A stretch of 30,614 bases of DNA from a virus. Shown here piece by piece: positions 13,725-22,261 of this stretch. Made by a program: the position numbers and the translations under genes. The notes below the pieces were generated by a model. That model did no database searches. It was not told the DNA's origin and saw only the letters and a list, made by a program, of their open reading frames with translations. Position 1 is the stretch's first letter. Every line of letters starts with the position of its first letter. The stretch lies in the IMG/VR virus record IMGVR_UViG_3300046685_000011, positions 1 to 30,614 of that record. The stretch is one strand, 5' to 3'.

Positions 13725-15002
13725 ATGCCCGTAGGTGGAAGTGCAGGTACTATTGCTGCTGAGCTAGAGCGTGTGGAATCTAAGATTCCTGTTCTCTTTG
13801 AAAGAGATGACACGTTCTATTCTCATATCGAGAAACGTCCAGGCGAGGTCGTATCAGAGATCTCGATGCGCGTTCCTCTGGAAATTCATCCCTCTGCTGC
13901 TCTTAGCCAATTCTCCTCAGATGGTGGAGATTTGGGTACTGGTGACATGCCAGATTATGATAAGGCAGAGATTAACACCATTGAAATCCGTAATGCTCTT
14001 CAATGGACGTCTCGTAGGAAATACGCGACTGACTCTGCTCGTAAGGCTGTTCTTAATACCTTCCGTCGTGACCTAGCCAGTTCTATGGCTGAGTTTCGTC
14101 GTGGTATGGATAGTCTTTGCATGACTGCTGGTAATGGTGTGTTGGGTACTATCACCACTATTACTAACGCTGGTGGTTTGGGTGGAACTGATACTTTGGT
14201 TCTCAATACGGATGGTTATGGTGCCAGGCTTGTCCGTATGAAGCAACCAGTAAATATCTGGGACCCAACCCTTGCTACCCTTCGTAATACTGGCACTCTT
14301 GCTGGTGAGCCCAAGGTTATTTACTATGATGGTCCTAATAAGACCATTCAGACTAATAACTCTCCCAATAACATCCAGAATGGTGACCTAGTTACCTTCT
14401 CTGGTCTTTGGAACGCTCCCCCCAGCTCTCTGTTGGGTGTTCCTTATCACGCTTCTAATGCCAGTACTGGTAACTGGCTTGGATTTAACCGCGCTACTAC
14501 TCCTGAAATCAGGGCTAACCGTGTAGCTGCTGGTGGAGCTTTGTCTCTGCCTATGCCTCGGTTGGCAATGAATAAAATTGGAGATCGTGTTGGTATCAAG
14601 AAACGTAAGTCTCTTGCTGCCTGGATGCATCCCTGTCAAAAGCAGCAGTATGAAGAACTGGGCTTTGAGGCATCTATCATCAATAAGGATGCTAAAGAAC
14701 AGGGACTGGATCTCTACTTCAACGACAACATGCGAATGGCAGGATGTCCTGTCAATGAAAGCTATTCCTGGGATAAGACCAGGATTGACTTCATTGATTA
14801 TGAATCCTGGTCAAGGGCTGAGTTCTATCCCACCCAGTGGTATAAGGATGAGAATGGGCTGAAGTTCTTTGTCATGCGTGGTACTTCAGGTGGAGTTGCT
14901 ACGAGTAACTTGGCGTACATTGTTACCTCGTGGAACCTCTACGTGAATAATCCTGCCACCATTTCGTACATTGACACGTTGAGTGTGCCATCGGGTTACT
15001 AG
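13725..15002 (+). CDS. Major capsid protein, HK97-type fold
   Basis: This is the main shell protein. The call rests on order (after scaffold), length (425) and typical segments: an N-arm, then SEISMRVPLEIHPSAALSQF, an E-loop-like region, a helix with RRDLASSMAEFRRGMDSL (about 114-131), a GNGVLGTITTI strand, and a C-terminal domain with GDRVGIKKRKSLAAWMHPCQ, then MAGCPVNESYSWDKTRIDFI and RAEFYPTQWYKDENGLKFF. The Gly/Asn-rich middle (about 170-280) may be an inserted domain. The start has AGGAG 8-12 bases upstream. A hairpin terminator follows the stop. Codons are well adapted, as expected for the most abundant phage protein. Confidence 0.85.
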   Translation: MPVGGSAGTIAAELERVESKIPVLFERDDTFYSHIEKRPGEVVSEISMRVPLEIHPSAALSQFSSDGGDLGTGDMPDYDKAEINTIEIRNALQWTSRRKYATDSARKAVLNTFRRDLASSMAEFRRGMDSLCMTAGNGVLGTITTITNAGGLGGTDTLVLNTDGYGARLVRMKQPVNIWDPTLATLRNTGTLAGEPKVIYYDGPNKTIQTNNSPNNIQNGDLVTFSGLWNAPPSSLLGVPYHASNASTGNWLGFNRATTPEIRANRVAAGGALSLPMPRLAMNKIGDRVGIKKRKSLAAWMHPCQKQQYEELGFEASIINKDAKEQGLDLYFNDNMRMAGCPVNESYSWDKTRIDFIDYESWSRAEFYPTQWYKDENGLKFFVMRGTSGGVATSNLAYIVTSWNLYVNNPATISYIDTLSVPSGY

Positions 15003-15018
15003 CCGCGACCGCCGACTT

Positions 15019-15048
15019 GGGGGCTGTGATGGTCATAGCCCCCGTTTT
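15019..15048 (+). terminator. Probable terminator after the capsid gene
   Basis: GGGGGCT (15019-15025) pairs with AGCCCCC (15037-15043), with further TGA/TCA pairing inside, followed by only four T (15045-15048). The short T-run suggests partial termination, which would raise capsid mRNA above that of the later genes. Confidence 0.65.
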
Positions 15049-15058
15049 AAGAGGAAAT

Positions 15059-15607
15059 ATGAGAGAACAGTTAGAAGCTGAAGTAATTAACGGCTGGTTA
15101 GAGCGTAATGCTCCTAAGATTCCTCTAACTGATAAACCAATGTTCAAACTTGTCTGGTCAGATGATCAGTATGAGTTAAGAACTGGTAACTTCAGAGAGT
15201 TTCTTGGGGATATCTTTGTTAGAGAGGTTAAGAAGACTGAAAGAACTTTGAAGTATAATTACCTCTCTGAAATGTGGATTTTGGAACAGTGGTTTCCTCC
15301 TGATGTATCTTTCAATGAGGAACTTCCAGAATCTATTCACGGATCTTTTGAGCCACTTTATGTCTTTGCTGATAAGAATAACACTCCCTTGCCATTAAAG
15401 CTGGATGTTGTTCAGTTCATTATTAGAACACTTCTTACAAAGAGTTCTAACAAACTGTTTCTAGGCTCTTATGCAAAGACATTGAGGGAAGAAAAAGAAC
15501 GTATTGCTAGAAAACAAGATTGGGATATTCTCAGTGATGAGGGTCCACTTGTTAGCCAATTTCACGACGGTTCGGCAATCATTTTGCCGGGAAAGAGCAT
15601 TCAATGA
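15059..15607 (+). CDS. Unknown 182-residue head/neck protein
   Basis: The ATG at 15059 is chosen because AGAGGA lies upstream; an in-frame TTG at 15017 would lie inside the terminator. The protein is mixed alpha/beta and soluble: an N-terminal helix (MREQLEAEVINGWLERNAPK), a strand region (KPMFKLVWSDDQYELRTGNF), several aromatic residues (YLSEMWILEQWFPPDV) and a charged C-terminus. I do not recognise it by name. It overlaps the next gene by four bases (ATGA), and the two probably act together. The position between capsid and adaptors suggests head completion or an assembly factor. Confidence 0.75.
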   Translation: MREQLEAEVINGWLERNAPKIPLTDKPMFKLVWSDDQYELRTGNFREFLGDIFVREVKKTERTLKYNYLSEMWILEQWFPPDVSFNEELPESIHGSFEPLYVFADKNNTPLPLKLDVVQFIIRTLLTKSSNKLFLGSYAKTLREEKERIARKQDWDILSDEGPLVSQFHDGSAIILPGKSIQ

Positions 15608-16269
15608 TCGAGCTTTACAAGCAAGACAAATCCACGATTTTTTCTATTGCACCCTTTGGTGGGGAAGAGTTCAAGCCAGGTCTTTATCCCGGCCGTTTTC
15701 TGATTCCCCCTTGTAAGGATGATAGAGAACCTGTCAGGCTAGTAGTTGGAGCTAGTGAACATTTAGTCTCTATTGCTGGTCGTAAGCAGCCTCTAAGGGT
15801 TGTTACACCCTCTATGGAGGTTGCAAACTCTGTTGTAACTGACTATCTTGATGGTCAGCTTTTCTCTGCTCATGATGCCAAGCCAGGCCTTTGTTGGTTA
15901 CAGGGAGATGTTTCTGTAGCTAACTTCATAAAGGATCACAAGGCTCTTTATGATGCTCTCTTGAATCAGCAGAGAAAGTGGTTTGTAAACATTGTCAAAC
16001 ATACACAGGATGATTGGAATAAGTACCATCATTCTCGTGTGGTATCAGATCAGGCTAGGTTCGCTGTAAGAGTGCTTGGCCTGGATACTCCTGAATGGAT
16101 GACTGTTGACTCTATGGGTAGCGCACCTGCAAAGTGCCCTGCTTGTGGGGAAACTGTTAATCCTGAAGTTGCCTGGTGCCCTAACTGTATTCAGGGTGGA
16201 CACAAGGTTGTCATTAATCTAAAGAAGTTTGAAGAACTAATGAAGAATCAGCCAGCCTTGGCTAAATAG
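15604..16269 (+). CDS. Unknown 221-residue protein with a C-terminal zinc ribbon
   Basis: Residues 178-195 read CPACG-x10-CPNC, a zinc ribbon. It is the second such motif in this window after that of the portal (portal Cys198, 201, 214, 217). The N-terminal part (residues 1-70) is beta-rich (TIFSIAPFGGEEFKPGLYPG), and the middle is helical with many aromatic residues (a region with ALYDALLNQQRKWFVNIVKH). It overlaps the preceding gene by four bases. No enzyme signature is visible. The position suggests a head-assembly role, but function is unknown. Confidence 0.75.
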   Translation: MIELYKQDKSTIFSIAPFGGEEFKPGLYPGRFLIPPCKDDREPVRLVVGASEHLVSIAGRKQPLRVVTPSMEVANSVVTDYLDGQLFSAHDAKPGLCWLQGDVSVANFIKDHKALYDALLNQQRKWFVNIVKHTQDDWNKYHHSRVVSDQARFAVRVLGLDTPEWMTVDSMGSAPAKCPACGETVNPEVAWCPNCIQGGHKVVINLKKFEELMKNQPALAK

Positions 16270-16277
16270 GAGAGAAC

Positions 16278-16601
16278 ATGCTTACTGTAACTGTTAAAGA
16301 TCACTGGCAGGACACAAAGAGAAATCATATCACTGGTGTAATTGTTGCTAGTGGTAGTTACTCTACTGGTGGTGATACAGCTGTCTTTGCTGCGGGAGAG
16401 CTTGCCAAGATTAAAAGCTCTTTACCTCCTGTAGTCTTTATGCTGCAGGGAATTACTAAGTATCTTTACAGAGTCATTCCTGCTACGGGAAAAATTTTGG
16501 TTTTTATTCCTGATACAGGATTGGAGCTAGCTGCTGGTGCTTATCCTGCTGGAATTACGGGAGATTCTATCTCCTTCTATGCGATTTTTCACAAGTACTA
16601 G
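16278..16601 (+). CDS. Small beta-rich virion protein
   Basis: The protein has 107 residues with strong alternating-strand character: MLTVTVKDHWQDTKRNHITG, then VIVASGSYSTGGDTAVF, a middle hairpin and the end GDSISFYAIFHKY. The 'GxYxTGGD' turn is one I recall from a recurring family of small phage proteins found next to capsid genes, likely decoration or adaptor-type, of no firmly known function. The start has AGGAGA upstream. It is followed nine bases later by the duplicated adaptor genes. Confidence 0.7.
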   Translation: MLTVTVKDHWQDTKRNHITGVIVASGSYSTGGDTAVFAAGELAKIKSSLPPVVFMLQGITKYLYRVIPATGKILVFIPDTGLELAAGAYPAGITGDSISFYAIFHKY

Positions 16602-16610
16602 GAGCTAGTA

Positions 16611-17234
16611 ATGGCCTTGCTAAGTGATGCTCTAACGATTGCTAGAACTTATCTAAATGATGATCTAGCAACACAGTTTCCTGATCCTGCACTAATTCCT
16701 AAAGTGCAGGAAGCTCACAGGGAACTGCAAGAGCAACTTTGGCTTGTTGGATCTCCTATTGTAAGAGGGCAGGTAGTTTTAGCCTATCTGTCCTCTTCTG
16801 GAGCTGTATTTCCTACAGTTCCTACAGATTTCCTTTGTCCTTTTGCTTTGCTAGAAAATACAGCAAGTTCAACAATTAGCTCTCTGAACTGGATTCCAAT
16901 GACTGAGTGCTTTTCTATTCCAGAAGGTACAGTACTTGCAGCCACGCTGAAACTGTGGGCATGGAATAATGAAGTTATTCAGATTGTTGGTGCTAGTGCT
17001 AATAGAGCTATACTATTAAAGTATAGAAAGTTAATTCCTATTCCTGTAGATCCTTCTGATCCTTTAGGGATGATTTTTGCAGAAAGCTATCTTGGAGCTA
17101 GAGCAGCAGCTATAGCTTATGGAACGGTTCAGAATTTAGAAGCTGCTGGTGCTGCTGATACTGTTGCACAGACCAATCTGCAAAGACTAATGGCCACTCA
17201 TAGAGGCCAGCAGAAACCCTTGGAGCGACCTTAA
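16611..17234 (+). CDS. Head-tail adaptor-like protein, first copy
   Basis: The protein has 207 residues. The N-terminal helix (ALTIARTYLNDDLATQFPDP), then LIPKVQEAHRELQEQL, is the pattern I associate with the P22 gp4-type adaptor family, which docks below the portal and seals the head. The C-terminal LGMIFAESYLGARAAAIAYG helix and AQTNLQRLM end are shared with the next gene, so the two are full-length duplicates. The stop overlaps the next start as TAATG. The start has AGGAG upstream. Adaptor function is inferred from family pattern and place before the nozzle gene. Confidence 0.75.
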   Translation: MALLSDALTIARTYLNDDLATQFPDPALIPKVQEAHRELQEQLWLVGSPIVRGQVVLAYLSSSGAVFPTVPTDFLCPFALLENTASSTISSLNWIPMTECFSIPEGTVLAATLKLWAWNNEVIQIVGASANRAILLKYRKLIPIPVDPSDPLGMIFAESYLGARAAAIAYGTVQNLEAAGAADTVAQTNLQRLMATHRGQQKPLERP

Positions 17235-17896
17235 TGTCTCAAGCATTAGTAGCATTAAAACTAGCTAGAACATATCTGCATGATAATAATGCTATTACTT
17301 GGACTGATGCAGAGTTAATGCCACTTCTTCAAGTGGCTCACTCTGAAATGGTAGAAGAGTTAAAACTGCATCAGCTAGGTACATTGAAGGCTGTATCCGC
17401 GCGTATTACAATTCCTGCTTTAGCTCTTGATATGGGAGTTAATCAACCAACTAACATTATTGATCCTATTTCTCTGGTAGAGGGAGATCCTGGAGCTGAT
17501 ATAGCTAACTTTCAGGATATGGTTAGGACTAACTTTATTCCTTTTGAGGATCAAACAAACTGGCTCACTTACTGGTCTTGGATAGGAGAGAAAATTGTTT
17601 TTCTGGGAGCTAATACTGCAAGAGAGGTTATCCTTAGATATACAGGTTCTATAGCAACTCCTCAATATGTAACAGATCAACTAGGAATAATTTTTGCTGA
17701 GAACTTTATAGCTCCTAGAATAGTTTCTTTAGCTTTCATGAATATTGGAAAGCCAAATCAGAATATAGAGGATATTGCTCAGACTAATCTATACAAGATT
17801 ATTCAACATTCTGTAGTAGACGATCAGCGTCCAACACGTAGAAGAAGTTATAGAAGTGGTAAGGGTTGCTATTCTCCTGGGAGATCACGTGGCTAA
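17234..17896 (+). CDS. Head-tail adaptor-like protein, second copy
   Basis: The protein has 220 residues and is a paralogue of the preceding gene: ALKLARTYLHDNNAITWTDA, then LMPLLQVAHSEMVEEL at the N-terminus and LGIIFAENFIAPRIVSLAF plus AQTNLYKII at the C-terminus align along the whole length. It ends in a basic Arg/Ser-rich tail (RPTRRRSYRSGKG) that the first copy lacks; such a tail could touch DNA or the portal. The pair may form two stacked or mixed rings at the neck, or one copy may have taken a new role. It overlaps the next gene by 8 bases. Confidence 0.75.
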   Translation: MSQALVALKLARTYLHDNNAITWTDAELMPLLQVAHSEMVEELKLHQLGTLKAVSARITIPALALDMGVNQPTNIIDPISLVEGDPGADIANFQDMVRTNFIPFEDQTNWLTYWSWIGEKIVFLGANTAREVILRYTGSIATPQYVTDQLGIIFAENFIAPRIVSLAFMNIGKPNQNIEDIAQTNLYKIIQHSVVDDQRPTRRRSYRSGKGCYSPGRSRG

Positions 17897-18182
17897 TCCA
17901 TTTCAGGGTCTATATGCCTCTGAGAGAGCTAAGAGTCCTGTATTATGTCAGGCATTAGATAAGATAGGTGATGTTTTGATGAGTTTACAAGATCAGTTAT
18001 CAGAGTTAACAGTTCACACACCACTTACTTTAGCAGATTCTGGTTTGCCTTTTGTAACTAATACATTGTATAAACAGAATGATGTTATAACTTATTCTGG
18101 TCATGTATATGTTAGAAAACTTGCTGGAAGAGGTTCTACAGCACCAAATCTTGATACACGTAATTGGACATTATTGGTCTAA
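17889..18182 (+). CDS. Small protein with a CBM5/12-like carbohydrate-binding module
   Basis: GTG at 17889 is chosen because GGGAG (17879-17883) lies five bases upstream; a longer frame from 17856 is unlikely. The 97-residue protein has a helical N-terminus (residues 8-35), then a C-terminal module LYKQNDVITYSGHVYVRKLA, followed by GSTAPNLDTRNWTLL. This 'YxxGDxVxYxGxxYxxxxxxxSxxP....W' pattern is that of chitin/cellulose-binding modules of the CBM5/12 type. The aromatic positions needed for sugar stacking are present. It lies just before the nozzle gene and overlaps the adaptor by 8 bases, so it is probably a tail or neck part that touches surface polysaccharide. Confidence 0.65.
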   Translation: MANPFQGLYASERAKSPVLCQALDKIGDVLMSLQDQLSELTVHTPLTLADSGLPFVTNTLYKQNDVITYSGHVYVRKLAGRGSTAPNLDTRNWTLLV

Positions 18183-18184
18183 TC

Positions 18185-20233
18185 ATGGAAGAACAGCAAA
18201 CAATCTTATCTGGCTTTAAGGGTCTTTGGGCACGCGGATCTTATACTACCTGCCCTCCAGATCATCTTACTGATTGCTATAACTGTGTTTTTCCTGGTAA
18301 TGATCAAGTTACTATAAGACCTTCATTTATATTCTCCTCTACTGTTTTAGCTAATTGTATTTGGTACACTGTAGCTCGTTGTGGCTCTACTGACATCTTA
18401 ATTACTCTTTCTGATGATGGAAAGCTGAGAGACGAGACTAACGCAGTTCTTCTACATACTTATAATCCTTTAACAGTAAATAGCTTTGCTTCTTTAAGTA
18501 TATTTGGTAGAATTTATCTCTGTGCTACTTTTAATTCTCGAGCAGTAAGTGGGGAAGTTGTTTATTCCTATGATGGCACTAATTTTCGCCAAGCTGCAGG
18601 AATTGCACCTGTTACGCCAGTAATACTCACACAGCCAAACGCTGGAATTGTTGACCCCGGAATTCATCAAATAGCTGTTAGTTTTCTATATGCGACAGGT
18701 TATCTATCTCCTCCTTCTCCCTTAGTTGCTATAACTTCTGATGGTGTGCATAATATTCATATAGCTAATATACCCATTGGGGGTGCAGGAGTAGTTGGTA
18801 GGGTTCTATTGATTACTCTGGCTAATCAGAGTGAGTTATACTTTATTCCTGGGGGAACTATAAACAACAACACGGCAACTACATTTGACTACGATCAGTA
18901 CGATACAGTTCTTTTAGAGTCTGCGGACTATTTGAATGATATAATTACAAGTATTCCCTCTTGTTCTGCTATAAGGTTCTATAAAGGAAGAGTAGTTTAT
19001 ATTGGGCAGTATGGAGCACCTGATCAGATATTAGTATCTAACATTCTATTTCCTGAAAATGTAAATTCAGTCGCAGGTCTAATCAATCTTCCTGTAGATA
19101 GTATAGCTAATGCTGCAAATACGGGTGCAGTAATTCAAGATATACTATACCTAATTAAACCTAATGGAATCTATTCCACCCAAGATAATGGTGGAGATCC
19201 TGATACATGGGGAGTAACTCTAATAGATTCTGGATTAGGATGTTATGATAATGGAATGTCAGCATTTTCTTCCTCTGCATCCTCTCAAGATATTCTTGAT
19301 ACTACATTATGTGTGAATAAGAGAGGTTTGTTACTCTTTAATGGAGCATTTGCTGATCCTCCTTTATCTTATAAAATAGAGTCTATATGGCAATTGATTG
19401 ATTCTAGATTTATATCAAATGTGCAAATAGCTCATGACGCACAGAAGAAGTTAGTGTTTATTGCTGCTCCCCTTATTCCTGGGGTTAATGTAGGAGACAA
19501 AGTAAAATCAGCAATATCAACTAATAATTCCCTCATACTAATGATGGATTATAAAGAGGGTTTATCTCCTACGGCTGTAAAGTGGTCAGTATGGACAAGT
19601 GCATCATTCCCCATAAAGAGGCTTTATATGGAGAATTTTACACTTGCTGGCTTTGGTTCCTCTTTTACTATATATCAACTAACATTTTGTAATGGATCAA
19701 CTACAATATATTCCCTTAATCCTCAGGTAAACATAAATGGAGGTACAGTAAACACAGCAGGAAATTTGGTTACACTTGTTTCTGGTAATGATTTTCTTGC
19801 TCTTTCTACTGGAGATAATATAAACATTGCTGGAACTGATGGTATTGTTGCATTGATTTTAGACTCCAGTCATTTGTTAGTGCAGACTCCTTTGCCAACA
19901 CTTGCAGGAGCAAGTTACTATGCTTCCCTTGGTCAGGATAATAATCTAGGAGATTATAATATTGTTAGTAATGGTTATATTCCTATAAATCAGTATGTTA
20001 TATCTCCTGTAATATCTCCTCTAAGGGGTGTGAATGTTTTCAATCTCCTTGAGTTTGATGTTATAGGACATGGCCAGCTTAGCTTCTATATCTTTAACAA
20101 AGATCGTTTGTTAATGTTTACTAGTATTAGAGGATTTGCACTAGATGCTTATAAGGATGTAAATCTTTATAGGCAAATTAACTTTCAAACAGAAGGGATT
20201 CAGGTAGCTTTTCAAGCTAATTCAGAGGTGTAA
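18185..20233 (+). CDS. Tail nozzle/hub-like protein
   Basis: The 682-residue protein starts at the ATG at 18185, two bases after the previous stop; an in-frame TTG at 18164 is an alternative. The N-terminus (SGFKGLWARGSYTTCPPDHL, then TDCYNCVF) and the repeated beta-blade-like segments (for example FYKGRVVYIGQYGAPDQI; ILYLIKPNGIYST; TKRGLL-type 'NKRGLLLFNG') resemble the tail hub/nozzle proteins of podoviruses (P22 gp10 and T7 gp12 class), which form a beta-propeller. Length and place after adaptors and before the tailspike fit. No enzyme motif is seen. Its base use is AT-rich, in contrast to the next gene. Confidence 0.7.
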   Translation: MEEQQTILSGFKGLWARGSYTTCPPDHLTDCYNCVFPGNDQVTIRPSFIFSSTVLANCIWYTVARCGSTDILITLSDDGKLRDETNAVLLHTYNPLTVNSFASLSIFGRIYLCATFNSRAVSGEVVYSYDGTNFRQAAGIAPVTPVILTQPNAGIVDPGIHQIAVSFLYATGYLSPPSPLVAITSDGVHNIHIANIPIGGAGVVGRVLLITLANQSELYFIPGGTINNNTATTFDYDQYDTVLLESADYLNDIITSIPSCSAIRFYKGRVVYIGQYGAPDQILVSNILFPENVNSVAGLINLPVDSIANAANTGAVIQDILYLIKPNGIYSTQDNGGDPDTWGVTLIDSGLGCYDNGMSAFSSSASSQDILDTTLCVNKRGLLLFNGAFADPPLSYKIESIWQLIDSRFISNVQIAHDAQKKLVFIAAPLIPGVNVGDKVKSAISTNNSLILMMDYKEGLSPTAVKWSVWTSASFPIKRLYMENFTLAGFGSSFTIYQLTFCNGSTTIYSLNPQVNINGGTVNTAGNLVTLVSGNDFLALSTGDNINIAGTDGIVALILDSSHLLVQTPLPTLAGASYYASLGQDNNLGDYNIVSNGYIPINQYVISPVISPLRGVNVFNLLEFDVIGHGQLSFYIFNKDRLLMFTSIRGFALDAYKDVNLYRQINFQTEGIQVAFQANSEV

Positions 20234-20235
20234 TT

Positions 20236-22200
20236 ATGAAAAAGTTTGCTCTTTTCTTTCTCTTTGTAGTCTGTTCTTTTGGCCAGACTATCACCTGTGT
20301 TGGAAATCCAGGAAATACTACTGGCGCTTATCGACAACAATGTCGCACGTCTACAAATGTAACCTATGTGTGTAGTGTTTCTTCTGGATGTACTATTGCA
20401 TCTAGCTGGAAGATACAGACCCTTACTGATTTTGCTACTCAGGTAAAGAACCGGACTGCTGACCAGTTGACCTACACCACCCCTGGAACTGGAGCGGTGG
20501 CCAGGACGCAGGCGGATAGGAACGCCGATATCATAAGCGTGAAAGACTATGGGGCAAAGGGAGACGGAGCAACCGACGACACCCTGGCGATCCAGAAAGC
20601 TATTGATTACGTTGGGCCGCTTCGGGAAAGCCTGTACTTCCCCGCTGGCACGTACATCGTCTCCACGCTGAGCCTGTACCACGGAGCCACGCCGTACCAC
20701 GGAATGACTGTGCGTGGTTCCGGCCCCAGTACTATCATCAAGATCAAGGACCACTGCAATCCCGGCGGGTTCAATCAGTTCTACGTGGGCGGGACCATTT
20801 GCAATGGATTCTCCGTCTCCGATCCAGGCGATACGTCAGGATCGAACCCGACGCAGGACGTTACGATTCAGGATTTGACAATCGACGGGAATCGGGTCAA
20901 TCAGACAGCACCGCCGACCTTAAATGACGATATCAGCCACGATGGGATTCTGAGCCAGCAATCAACTCGGCTAACGGTTTCCAATGTAACCGTCAAGAAC
21001 TTCTGGTTTTTTGGAATCTGCCTGGGGATCTGGAGTTCGTACGCGAACATCAGTAACCTGCACACGATAAATAACGGCTACGACGCCGCGACCGGGTATG
21101 GGGGGCTTCAGATTGCAGGAACCAGCTTCGGGGACACAGTTAGTGGACACGTAAGCGACGGAGATGTTATTGGCGCGTGGATCATCAACAACGCGCATCG
21201 CAACGTGATCTCGGGAACGTACAATAACTCTCTCAGTCAAGGCTTCATTCTGGCGGCATATGGCACGTCTCACGCCTATGGCAACATCATCAACGTGACG
21301 GTGTATAACTCAGGGAGCCAAGGGCTACTGTTCGGTACAGCCCAAGGCTTAGGCGTAGAGAACAACGAAGTCACGGCAACTCTCGATGGTTGTGGCGGAA
21401 CGCTGGGCGTCCAGGGCGCTTACATCGGCAGCATGGCGAAAGGGAATAAGTTGAGTCTAGCGATCCGTCGCTCAAGCCACGGTGGGATTGAAGATAACGG
21501 AAGTAATAACACCCTTGACCTTACGCTCACCGAGAATAGCCAGTTTTCCGCTCTCGGGGACTATGCCTTGCGCGTGAATGGAACGCTCAACCAATACCGT
21601 GTACTCGCCTATGACGGACAGGTGACTCCAACGCAGCGCGGAATCCGCTTCGAGTCCGGCTCGACGCTCAATCAGGTGCAGGTGTCGATATACCCACCGG
21701 CCAGCAACATTTCAGATGTCGGAACGGGAAACTCATACATCCTGAACGGGCAGGATTTTATCAATAATGGCGTGGATCGAGTGAGTCAAGTCCTGACGTT
21801 AGCGGCTGGACAGACGAACTACGCCAAGGAGATCAAGGATTCTAACGGAGTGGATTTGTGGGCCATCGGCCCGAACGGCTCTCCAACCACATGGGGATCA
21901 TATTACACCGCACGGGGCGCGACCGAAGCTGGGATGTTCACGCACACGGCAAACTCTACAATCACTGGTCAGGTGTATCAGGCTGGAGACGTGATGAAGT
22001 TTGCAAATTATGGCGTGAAGGTCCCCTTTACGGTGGACTTGAATGCAAATTCAGGTTCGTTGGATGTGACCACGACATCCGTTAAAACTCAACTGCTATT
22101 CGATGCATCCACGAAGGGGGTTAAGCTCCCAACGTCTTGCTCCGGCCTTGCCGCTGGAACGCTCTACAATAACTCCGGTACTCCAGCGATCTGCCCATGA
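20236..22200 (+). CDS. Tailspike with pectate-lyase fold and a signal-like N-terminus
   Basis: The 654-residue protein has a pectate-lyase-type beta-helix. Residues 98-124 carry the family entry motif (IISVKDYGAKGDGATDDTLA), and many short repeated strands with Asn/Gly turns follow to about residue 480. A C-terminal domain (about 520-654) ends in a Cys-containing tail. Such spikes bind and often cut capsule or O-antigen. Oddly, residues 1-17 (MKKFALFFLFVVCSFGQ) look like a secretion signal, unusual for a virion protein; the next part is Cys-rich (C21, C36, C46, C52). Base use jumps from AT-rich to GC-rich near 20450 (residue 72) and returns to AT-rich after 22200, showing a module acquired by exchange. 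GAGGTG precedes the start. Confidence 0.85.
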   Translation: MKKFALFFLFVVCSFGQTITCVGNPGNTTGAYRQQCRTSTNVTYVCSVSSGCTIASSWKIQTLTDFATQVKNRTADQLTYTTPGTGAVARTQADRNADIISVKDYGAKGDGATDDTLAIQKAIDYVGPLRESLYFPAGTYIVSTLSLYHGATPYHGMTVRGSGPSTIIKIKDHCNPGGFNQFYVGGTICNGFSVSDPGDTSGSNPTQDVTIQDLTIDGNRVNQTAPPTLNDDISHDGILSQQSTRLTVSNVTVKNFWFFGICLGIWSSYANISNLHTINNGYDAATGYGGLQIAGTSFGDTVSGHVSDGDVIGAWIINNAHRNVISGTYNNSLSQGFILAAYGTSHAYGNIINVTVYNSGSQGLLFGTAQGLGVENNEVTATLDGCGGTLGVQGAYIGSMAKGNKLSLAIRRSSHGGIEDNGSNNTLDLTLTENSQFSALGDYALRVNGTLNQYRVLAYDGQVTPTQRGIRFESGSTLNQVQVSIYPPASNISDVGTGNSYILNGQDFINNGVDRVSQVLTLAAGQTNYAKEIKDSNGVDLWAIGPNGSPTTWGSYYTARGATEAGMFTHTANSTITGQVYQAGDVMKFANYGVKVPFTVDLNANSGSLDVTTTSVKTQLLFDASTKGVKLPTSCSGLAAGTLYNNSGTPAICP

Positions 22201-22261
22201 CCACCCTCCAATTCAGCACGTAAGGTGATAGCATTTAGAGATGGTAAGCCAATAAAATTAT

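Noticed and set aside
20236-20275. A lipoprotein signal at the tailspike N-terminus (Cys13)
   Set aside because: The residues before Cys13 (FVV) do not fit a lipobox, which needs a small residue at -1. A type I-like signal fits better.
20212-20754. A 180-codon minus-strand open frame
   Set aside because: It is antisense to the start of the tailspike, which has clear motifs and a good ribosome site. Its Ser/Arg-rich sequence looks like a shadow frame.
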